From: JANLUX01 sp031409815
GTDB taxonomy: Bacteria; Bacteroidota; Bacteroidia; AKYH767-A; OLB10
Direction of reading: 5' to 3'
Length of the DNA: 6,200 nt
Assembly (NCBI GenBank): GCA_031409815.1
Contig: JANNXV010000300.1
Location: 1 to 6,200, forward strand
The notes under the pieces are model-generated. The model did no database searches. It was given only the letters and a program-made list of their open reading frames with translations, and was not told the origin of the DNA. The translations under genes were made by a program, and so were the position numbers. Of this stretch, positions 1 through 4,791 are shown piece by piece (position 1 is the stretch's first letter; the number at the start of each line of letters is the position of its first letter).

Positions 1-503
1 GGGAGTTATTTACTGCATCTGCCATGGGCTATTTTGAACATGAAATTGCCAAAGCAGTAGTGCTTGCATTATTTATTCCTTTAATTGTTTCGAGCGGAGG
101 TAATGTTGGATCACAAGCATCTACTTTAATTATTCGTGCCATTGCATTGGGCGAAGTAACCATTGCAGATTGGTGGCGCATTATGCGAAGAGAAATACAG
201 ACCGGAATTTTACTGGGAATTATTTTAGGCGTTCTCGGTTTTACACGCATTGCAGCATGGAGCACATTTTCGGATGTGTATGGTGAACATTGGTTCATGC
301 TGGCCATCACCATTGGCCTATCAGTAAGTGGAGTGGTTTTATGGGGAACCATCATGGGTTCGATGTTACCACTTATTTTAAAAAGATTAGGTGCCGACCC
401 TGCTACTTCATCCGCACCTTTTATTGCAACACTGGTTGATATAACAGGTTTAATTATTTACTTCAGCTTTGCTGCTTTGCTGCTACGAGGAACGCTGTTG
501 TAA
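1..503 (+). CDS. mgtE: Magnesium transporter MgtE, C-terminal transmembrane domain (partial, start outside window)
   Basis: The frame is open from the window edge (first whole codon at base 3), so the ATG at 24 is an internal methionine and the cytoplasmic N and CBS domains of MgtE lie upstream, outside the window. About 166 residues are visible. They show the family's landmarks: the GGNVGSQASTLIIRAIALGE stretch between membrane helices, then several long hydrophobic segments, a DPAT(S)SAPF segment, and the last helix with LVDITGLIIYF. The Asp in LVDITG should correspond to the pore Asp that binds Mg2+ in characterised MgtE channels (Asp432 in the Thermus protein); that equivalence is from memory of the family. 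MgtE is an inner-membrane homodimeric Mg2+ channel gated by cytoplasmic Mg2+. The gene ends with three consecutive in-frame TAA codons (501-509) and then a hairpin terminator. Confidence is high for the family; the regulatory half cannot be assessed. Confidence 0.93.
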   Translation, partial: ELFTASAMGYFEHEIAKAVVLALFIPLIVSSGGNVGSQASTLIIRAIALGEVTIADWWRIMRREIQTGILLGIILGVLGFTRIAAWSTFSDVYGEHWFMLAITIGLSVSGVVLWGTIMGSMLPLILKRLGADPATSSAPFIATLVDITGLIIYFSFAALLLRGTLL

Positions 504-520
504 TAATAACTTGAATAAAA

Positions 521-550
521 ACGAAAGGCAACAGTAATGTTGCCTTTCGT
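521..550. terminator. Bidirectional intrinsic terminator between convergent mgtE and TonB receptor genes
   Basis: This is a perfect 13-bp inverted repeat (521-533 and 538-550; arm ACGAAAGGCAACA) with a 4-base GTAA loop, which on the + strand RNA is a GNRA-type tetraloop. It starts 17 bases after the mgtE stop and, on the other strand, 13 bases after the receptor stop. Minus-strand transcripts run from the stem into TTTTATTC, a usable U-tract. Plus-strand transcripts run into CCTAATCTTTTAA, a weaker one. Its position and symmetry fit termination from both sides. Confidence 0.85.
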
Positions 551-563
551 CCTAATCTTTTAA

Positions 564-2813
564 TCAATAATGAAATCTTACTGCGGCAAACACATTTCTG
601 CCGGGTGCATTTATACCACTTGCAAAGGTGCGGTATTGAGTGTCCAATATATTATCAACACCCGCTTGTATTGAAAGAAGGTTAAACACTTCGTATGAAA
701 ACCGCAAGTTAGCCGTAATCCATGCAGGCATTCCATCGGGTGTTGCATATTGCGGGTTGTCTTCTCCAGGGCCATAATCTTTTATTTTTTTCCAACCATT
801 GTAATTCACAAAAAGAGCAGCTCCGAATTTTTGGTGGGTAAAATTAAAAGCCAACCGACCCATAAATGGTGGAATATGATCAAGCGGTGCATCGGCTGTC
901 TCAGTTTTAACCCGGCCATAAGTGTAATCAAATCCTAACTTGAACGAGAAGTATTCGCTCATTTGTGATAATATGCTCGTTGAAAATCCATACACATAGG
1001 CTCTGTCTTTATTCTGGTTGGCATACACCTGGCTCATTGTTCCGTCATACATAATGGAATCCTGTCCGTTATAGGTAAACTTGTCGACCACTGTTACATC
1101 AATAAAATCGGTGTAATAAACAGTGTTCTCCCAAAGCACTTTATTGTTGAAAATTTTTGTGAATCCCATTTCGTAATTGATGGTTTTTTCAGGTTTTAAA
1201 TCAACATTTGGCACGATGATTCCGCCCGATGGCGGAGTAAATATCTTAGCCAGATCATCTACATTAGGCACTCGGAAACCGGTTGAAACCAATAACGATA
1301 ATTTTAAATCATCAGTAGGTGAATGAATCAAACCAATGCTGCCTGAGTACACCGGTGTTTTTTGATCTAACGTGGTGTAAGGTAGTGCGGCCGGTAGTGT
1401 GTTGGGATAAATGGTTGGATCATCGATGGTGGAATGCAAAGAGGAATAGCCAATTCTGAAGCCATCATTTAATGTAACCGCATTATTTATTTTCCAGGTG
1501 TGAGAAATATAAAGTGCGAAATTGTTCATCGTGTTATCTCCATTAGGATAACGTGTGTCCCATTTTCCGGTGGTATCCAAAACAATATTTTCTCTTGTTG
1601 CGGTGGACGTTAACATGTTCAATTGCATATCAGCACCAAATCGGATATTGTTTGATCCAATAGTTTTTTGAAAATCAAGATTGGCACCAATTACATTTAC
1701 ATTTTCCACTCTGTGCGTTAGAAATTTGCTGCCAAAGCCTCTGCTGTGTCGGCTCTCTTCCACATTCTGATAGTTTAATCCAAAATGTATGTTCTCAAAA
1801 ACCGAAGCTTCATTTCTTAAATTCATATCGTAAGCAGTAAGCAATCGCCTTTGAGGTCCGTAATACCATTCGGCCGAATTTAAGGCAGCAGTATCAGAAA
1901 GTCCGCCCGTAGGGTTATCCGTTAACCTGTCGTAGCGCGGCACATCTGTTGAGTTAGAGAATTGAATATTTAATGCATGTGATAAATGTTCGTTTTGTTG
2001 AAACAAAAACTTTTGCATCAAATCATATTGTGTGTAGCCACTTTGCACCTGCACATAACGGTTGTCATTTTTTACAATTGAATCTTTGTCATTAATACGA
2101 TCGACATAATAAGGCCGCTCACCATATGCACCGGTATAAAAAGGGTTTTGGTTTTCTCCACCTTTTAAATCATCAAACTTTGAAATGGTGAAGGAGGTGA
2201 GTGACGCTAATTTTTTTGTGCCGATGTTAAAATCCACATGTCCGGTCATTTCGTTATCAACACTTCCATAACGCACCAGTGCATTTGCTTTGATATTGGA
2301 GGTTGTGCCATCCAATGATAATTGAGGTTTTTTGGTGTACATGTGAATAACACCTCCCAATGCATCGCTTCCATAAATGGTGGATGAGGGGCCAAACAAA
2401 ATTTCGAGCCTGTCGAAAGAATTGTTATCAGTGGTTACAATATTTTGTAGATGACCGGCACGGTAAATAAGATTATTCATTCTTACACCGTCAATAACCA
2501 GTAAAATTCGACTGGCTTCAAAGCCCCGTATAACAGGACTACCACCGCCTAGTTGGCTTTTTTGTACAAACAACGAACCGGTGTTTGAAAGGAGGTCGGC
2601 TGTTGATTGCGAATTCGATGCTTCAATTTGTTTAGAGGATATTACTTCCACTTTTTGGGCAACTGTTTTTTTTGATTCTTCTGTTTTATTGGCGGATATA
2701 ACCGTTTCGCTCAATGTGATGGTTCGGGTAGAATCGGTTGCAGTAGTTTGTGCAGTTGCTAAATGGCAGCAACTAATAGAAATTATTAGGATGATATATT
2801 TTTTAAAATTCAT
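564..2813 (-). CDS. TonB-dependent outer-membrane receptor (heme/hemoglobin-receptor-like subfamily, substrate unproven)
   Basis: This is a 749-residue protein, a usual size for TonB-dependent receptors. It begins with a Sec signal peptide (residues 1-22, basic MNFKK, hydrophobic core, cleavage likely after TAQ). LSETVISA at about 34-41 is the probable TonB box. The plug domain spans about 50-160 and contains the typical VIRGFEASRILLVIDGVRMN, a YRAGHLQ segment (117-123), LEILFGPSSTIYGSDALGGVI and a following beta-barrel. The barrel carries GFRVPNVDDLAKIF (512-525) and VPNVDLKPEKT (534-544), which sit where heme receptors have FRAP and NPNL boxes. Late motifs are DHIPP (645-649) and YRTFASGINAPGRN (727-740). 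The chain ends in an aromatic residue, as barrel proteins sorted to the outer membrane do. Function: energised import of a large ligand across the outer membrane with TonB-ExbBD. The heme assignment is by resemblance only; cobalamin, siderophore or metal complexes remain possible. The neighbouring 168-residue membrane protein is a likely partner. Confidence 0.93.
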   Translation of the reverse strand: MNFKKYIILIISISCCHLATAQTTATDSTRTITLSETVISANKTEESKKTVAQKVEVISSKQIEASNSQSTADLLSNTGSLFVQKSQLGGGSPVIRGFEASRILLVIDGVRMNNLIYRAGHLQNIVTTDNNSFDRLEILFGPSSTIYGSDALGGVIHMYTKKPQLSLDGTTSNIKANALVRYGSVDNEMTGHVDFNIGTKKLASLTSFTISKFDDLKGGENQNPFYTGAYGERPYYVDRINDKDSIVKNDNRYVQVQSGYTQYDLMQKFLFQQNEHLSHALNIQFSNSTDVPRYDRLTDNPTGGLSDTAALNSAEWYYGPQRRLLTAYDMNLRNEASVFENIHFGLNYQNVEESRHSRGFGSKFLTHRVENVNVIGANLDFQKTIGSNNIRFGADMQLNMLTSTATRENIVLDTTGKWDTRYPNGDNTMNNFALYISHTWKINNAVTLNDGFRIGYSSLHSTIDDPTIYPNTLPAALPYTTLDQKTPVYSGSIGLIHSPTDDLKLSLLVSTGFRVPNVDDLAKIFTPPSGGIIVPNVDLKPEKTINYEMGFTKIFNNKVLWENTVYYTDFIDVTVVDKFTYNGQDSIMYDGTMSQVYANQNKDRAYVYGFSTSILSQMSEYFSFKLGFDYTYGRVKTETADAPLDHIPPFMGRLAFNFTHQKFGAALFVNYNGWKKIKDYGPGEDNPQYATPDGMPAWITANLRFSYEVFNLLSIQAGVDNILDTQYRTFASGINAPGRNVFAAVRFHY

Positions 2814-2828
2814 AGAATTAGTTATAGG

Positions 2829-2858
2829 TTAAAATAAATACGATTAATACCATTGCAA
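2829..2858 (-). promoter_or_regulatory. Candidate promoter of the TonB receptor gene
   Basis: On the minus strand, a TTG (+ strand CAA at 2856-2858) is followed after exactly 19 bases by TATTTTAA (+ strand 2829-2836). This is an incomplete match to the Bacteroidota -7 box TAnnTTTG: TA and the first two T positions agree, the last two do not. It would give a leader of roughly ten bases before the ATG at 2813. The TTG lies inside the near-palindrome at 2852-2882. The weak -7 match keeps confidence low. Confidence 0.35.
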
Positions 2859-2882
2859 TTCCAATTCCAATTGGATTGCAAT
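2852..2882. repeat. Near-palindrome upstream of the TonB receptor (candidate operator or RNA hairpin)
   Basis: The left arm ATTGCAATTCCAATT (2852-2866) and right arm AATTGGATTGCAAT (2869-2882) are complementary over 14 pairs with a single unpaired T, separated by only two bases. The left half also contains the hexamer CCAATT twice in tandem. It lies 38 bases upstream of the receptor ATG and 27 bases beyond the stop of the upstream minus-strand gene. No clean U-tract follows it on the minus strand, so a strong intrinsic terminator is less likely than a protein-binding site or a leader or intercistronic hairpin. It does not resemble a Fur box. Confidence 0.6.
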
Positions 2883-2908
2883 ATCAGAGGAATAAAAAAG
2901 GGATTTAC

Positions 2909-3415
2909 TTAAACTAATTGGGGTGGAGGAGAGGTAATGCTCTTCGTTCTTGACAAAATAACAGCCGTATAATAGGTGAAAAATGTTTGTTCGTTTTGGC
3001 TATTCAATGAAGTGTGGTCGTAGACAGGCAATAAATAAACGATGCTAAAAAATTTATTAAAATGATCGGGTATGGTTTGCCTTCGGCTACTTTGAGCCAG
3101 ATATGATTTAATTTTTCGAATAATATTTTCCTCGCCTTTGTCATTCAATGCAATCAAGGTCACCTTTGATCCATTATAATGAATCGATTTGATGTCATAC
3201 ATTTTTCCATTGAGTAAAACCTCATGACTATTGATTCTATTCTTATCAAACTCGGTTTTAGACAGTGTAAGTTTTTCAAAAACAGTTTCCTTTAATCTTA
3301 TTTCCTCCTGCATTTGATAGCGCACTGCACTTTGTTGCAAATGGTAGAATAGCAATATGCCTCCCGATTGCAAAATCAGCAGTAGTATTAATGCTAAGTA
3401 ACCTAGGCGTTTCAA
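2909..3415 (-). CDS. Small membrane-anchored protein upstream of TonB receptor, unknown function, TTG start
   Basis: 168 residues. A short basic start (MKR) leads into one hydrophobic helix at about residues 4-24 (LGYLALILLLILQSGGILLF), followed by a polar remainder that is probably periplasmic. The central part, EVLLNGKMYDIKSIHYNGSK (65-84) with LNDKGEE (90-96), is the most family-like segment. From memory it resembles small single-helix Bacteroidota proteins found beside TonB receptors or metal-related genes, but I cannot name the family. The C-terminus is TSPPPQLV. The start codon is TTG at 3415-3413: an in-frame TAA lies two codons upstream, and the next in-frame ATG (residue 35) would delete the membrane helix, so TTG is the best choice. 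The gene is followed after 95 bp by the receptor on the same strand, suggesting shared function and possibly shared transcription. Its own promoter is unclear; a weak TTTA-N19-TACTTTTA lies in the divergent region. Confidence 0.8.
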   Translation of the reverse strand: MKRLGYLALILLLILQSGGILLFYHLQQSAVRYQMQEEIRLKETVFEKLTLSKTEFDKNRINSHEVLLNGKMYDIKSIHYNGSKVTLIALNDKGEENIIRKIKSYLAQSSRRQTIPDHFNKFFSIVYLLPVYDHTSLNSQNEQTFFTYYTAVILSRTKSITSPPPQLV

Positions 3416-3501
3416 TTTTTATGGGAAGTTAATAATCGTAAAAGTAACTATAAAAACATAAAGGGTAAATTGCAACAAGGAATCTGTGACTTTTCCCTCG
3501 A

Positions 3502-3531
3502 TTGGAAAAGAGGCAAACCTGTTTACATTTG
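3502..3531 (+). promoter_or_regulatory. Bacteroidota-type promoter of the aspartic protease gene
   Basis: TTG at 3502-3504, a 19-base spacer and TACATTTG at 3524-3531 match the consensus TTG-N19-TAnnTTTG at every defined position. Transcription should begin around 3535, only about five bases before the ATG at 3540. The transcript would therefore be leaderless or nearly so. The placement also argues against the in-frame GTG at 3486, which lies upstream of the promoter. Confidence 0.75.
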
Positions 3532-3539
3532 CCCGCTTT

Positions 3540-3962
3540 ATGAATACAACTATTCCCTTAAAAATTATCGCCATACAGGAGCACGGATTTCATGTGTTGA
3601 TTAAAATTAAGATTAATAATAAGTCAGCGTTGATGGTATTAGATACCGGTGCATCACAAACAGTACTGGATAAAAACCGTGTGCACCGTTTTGTAGATGA
3701 TAAAGAGTTTGTAAAGAGCGAAGCACTTTCCACCGGATTGGGAACCAACAGTATGGAAAGCCATATTGTTAACATCAAAAAAATGCAGCTGGGCGAATTG
3801 GTGCTTAAAAACACTTCATTGATTTTGCTTGATCTTTCTATTGTAAATGCTTCTTACGAATTGATTGGTATGAAACCATTAGATGGAATTATGGGAAGTG
3901 ATATTTTAATGAAACATAAAGCGGTTATTGATTTTGGAAAGAAGATTTTGAAACTGAAGTGA
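3540..3962 (+). CDS. Retropepsin-like (clan AA) aspartic protease, single-domain
   Basis: 140 residues from the ATG at 3540. The catalytic motif is VLDTGASQTVLD (33-44), with the active-site Asp at 35 in DTGAS. The second family hallmark, two hydrophobic residues then Gly, appears in LDGIMGSDIL (114-123). STGLGTNSMESH (64-75) is probably the flap region. There is one DTG only, so by analogy with retropepsins the active enzyme should be a homodimer. There is no signal peptide or membrane helix, so it is probably cytoplasmic. The substrate is unknown. The frame is also open from a GTG at 3486, but that reading would begin before a near-perfect promoter, and the family usually starts close to PLKII, so 3540 is preferred. 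The gene is divergent from the small membrane protein. Its last 21 codons have a second copy at about 4675-4749. The stop codon sits within an 8-bp tandem repeat. Confidence 0.88.
   Translation: MNTTIPLKIIAIQEHGFHVLIKIKINNKSALMVLDTGASQTVLDKNRVHRFVDDKEFVKSEALSTGLGTNSMESHIVNIKKMQLGELVLKNTSLILLDLSIVNASYELIGMKPLDGIMGSDILMKHKAVIDFGKKILKLK
3896..3943 (+). repeat. Left copy of a 48-bp direct repeat (3' end of the protease gene)
   Basis: Bases 3896-3943 recur at 4677-4724 in direct orientation, 781 bp downstream, with 46 of 48 identical positions. The two differences (3920 A to G and 3938 A to G) are both third-position changes that keep Lys and Gly. The pair brackets the small-protein/nucleotidyltransferase cassette. 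Confidence 0.9.
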
Positions 3963-3990
3963 TGAGGTGACTATGTGATGAGGTGATGGA
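3959..3990 (+). repeat. 8-bp quasi-tandem repeat, four units (GTGATGAG-like)
   Basis: The units are GTGATGAG, GTGACTAT, GTGATGAG and GTGATGGA, in perfect 8-base register from 3959 to 3990. Units 1 and 3 are identical, giving a 12-base direct repeat (3959-3970 and 3975-3986). The first unit contains the protease stop codon (3960-3962), so the array begins exactly at the gene end. No function is evident; it could reflect slippage or the edge of a rearrangement. The truncated protease copy at 4749 is not followed by it. Confidence 0.75.
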
Positions 3991-4001
3991 GTAAGATTAG
4001 C

Positions 4002-4033
4002 TTGTTAGGAGATGGATAAATTTAATATTTTTG
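4002..4033 (+). promoter_or_regulatory. Bacteroidota-type promoter of the small ORF/nucleotidyltransferase cassette
   Basis: TATTTTTG at 4026-4033 is a full match to the -7 consensus TAnnTTTG. A TTG at 4002-4004 lies 21 bases upstream, within the spacing range described for Bacteroidota. Transcription would start near 4037-4040, leaving a leader of about 15 bases before the ATG at 4053. That leader contains TAAAAG just before the start rather than a Shine-Dalgarno sequence. The cassette can thus be transcribed independently of the protease gene. Confidence 0.65.
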
Positions 4034-4052
4034 AGAGGTAGTAATAAAAGAA

Positions 4053-4238
4053 ATGGAAAAGTCGGTACGTAAATTCAAATTGGGCGAGGAGCCAAGCGAT
4101 CTTGCATTTTGGTTAACACAGTCACCACAGCAACGGTTGTCTGCTTTGGAAGAATTAAGAGATTTAACTATCAAATTAACCCATAATGGAATTAAGCCAG
4201 GATTTCAAAGAATTTATACAGTTATTAAACGCACATAA
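4053..4238 (+). CDS. Small protein encoded upstream of, and overlapping, the nucleotidyltransferase (possible partner)
   Basis: 61 residues, soluble and basic, with no signal peptide. Features visible are DLAFWLTQSPQQRLSALEEL (16-35), an amphipathic stretch of the kind seen in small proteins encoded before such nucleotidyltransferases, and a C-terminal FQRIYTVIKR (51-60). From memory, companion ORFs in this position commonly end in a QRVYRIIKR-like sequence, which supports this being a real, full-length gene rather than a shadow. It has its own promoter (4002-4033). Its last 53 bases overlap the next gene in another frame. By position it could be an antitoxin-like or regulatory partner of the nucleotidyltransferase, but nothing in the sequence proves that. 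Confidence 0.7.
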   Translation: MEKSVRKFKLGEEPSDLAFWLTQSPQQRLSALEELRDLTIKLTHNGIKPGFQRIYTVIKRT

Positions 4239-4629
4239 GTTGGAGTACCTTGTTGTTGGAGGTTATGCCGTAGCTGTGCATGGTTTTCCGCGTACTACAG
4301 GAGATATCGACTTTTGGGTGAACCCAGTTGTTGAAAACGCTCAAAGAATGGTTAATGTTTTAACTGATTTCGGGTTTGGTGCGCTTGATATTAGTATTGA
4401 TGATTTTTTAAAAGAAGATAATGTTGTTCAGTTAGGGTATCCACCCAACAGAATCGACATCATTACAGGAGTAAGTGGACTGGCTTTTAATGAATGTTAT
4501 ACAGCACGAAAGGAAGTGGATTTTGAAGGAGAAAAAATAAATTTCATTAGCCTTTATCATCTTAAAATAAACAAGAAAAAAACCGGAAGGGATAAAGATA
4601 ATTTAGATTTAAAAAACTTACCTGACTGA
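4186..4629 (+). CDS. MNT-type nucleotidyltransferase (AbiEii/type IV toxin-antitoxin-like fold)
   Basis: 147 residues. It shows the minimal nucleotidyltransferase signature: YLVVGGYAVAVHG (21-33, Gly25-Gly26), then TTGDIDFWV with the metal-binding pair Asp40 and Asp42, and a likely third carboxylate at Asp91 in NRIDIITGVSGL. The C-terminal segment FISLYHLKINKKKTGRDKDN (120-139) ending in LKNLPD is the usual tail of this family, so the protein appears complete and catalytically intact. Such enzymes transfer nucleotides to protein or RNA targets; several relatives are the toxin or antitoxin half of two-gene systems. The start ATG at 4186 gives the family's typical N-terminus (M-L-S-DFKEFIQLLN) even though it lies inside the preceding ORF, so the overlap is probably genuine. 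No Shine-Dalgarno is seen, and translation may depend on that of the upstream ORF. Confidence 0.87.
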   Translation: MELSQDFKEFIQLLNAHKLEYLVVGGYAVAVHGFPRTTGDIDFWVNPVVENAQRMVNVLTDFGFGALDISIDDFLKEDNVVQLGYPPNRIDIITGVSGLAFNECYTARKEVDFEGEKINFISLYHLKINKKKTGRDKDNLDLKNLPD

Positions 4630-4674
4630 TAATTTCTTTTCGAAACGTAACGCAGAAAAGCTCATTTATTTATA

Positions 4675-4749
4675 GAAAGTGATATTTTAATGAAACATAA
4701 GGCGGTTATTGATTTTGGGAAGAAAAGATTAAGATTGCAGTCAAACTAG
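4675..4749 (+). pseudogene. Truncated second copy of the aspartic protease 3' end
   Basis: Reading from 4675 gives E-SDILMKHKAVIDFGKK-RLRLQSN and a TAG stop at 4747-4749. This parallels the end of the intact protease (SDILMKHKAVIDFGKKILKLK, residues 120-140). Bases 4677-4724 match 3896-3943 at 46 of 48 positions. Beyond that, DNA similarity fades, but the protein pattern K-K-x-L-(K/R)-L continues to the stop. Upstream of 4677 there is no resemblance to the protease, and a stop (TAA, 4648-4650) closes the frame, so the catalytic half is absent. It is either a remnant of a tandem paralog or the displaced original 3' end after insertion of the cassette. It lies 45 bases past the nucleotidyltransferase stop. 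Confidence 0.82.
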
Positions 4750-4791
4750 AATAACTTAGGGAATACAACCTTACAATAAGACACATTCATT

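Noticed and set aside
2755..2775. Lipoprotein signal at the receptor's Cys15-Cys16
   Set aside because: The residues before the cysteines (SIS) do not make a good lipobox, and a standard signal peptidase I site (TAQ) follows; receptors of this class are not usually lipoproteins.
2581..2832. Open frame of 83 codons on the + strand opposite the receptor N-terminus
   Set aside because: It lies entirely over the signal-peptide and plug coding region of a strong gene and over its start; no family resemblance. Similar short frames opposite mgtE, the receptor, the protease and the barrel gene were dropped for the same reason.
3486..3539. N-terminal extension of the aspartic protease from a GTG at 3486
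   Set aside because: The segment contains the promoter (3502-3531) and does not resemble the family's N-terminus; the ATG at 3540 fits better.
4636..4660. Possible terminator hairpin after the nucleotidyltransferase (CTTTTC / GAAAAG)
   Set aside because: Only six pairs, mostly A-T, with a 13-base loop and no proper U-tract; too weak to call.
4677..4749. Reading the repeated protease tail as a functional 19-residue peptide from the ATG at 4690
   Set aside because: The similarity to the protease end explains the open frame; no promoter or start context supports a separate gene.
3963..4791. Classical insertion sequence or integron
   Set aside because: No transposase or integrase ORF and no terminal inverted repeats were seen; only direct repeats derived from the protease gene flank the cassette.
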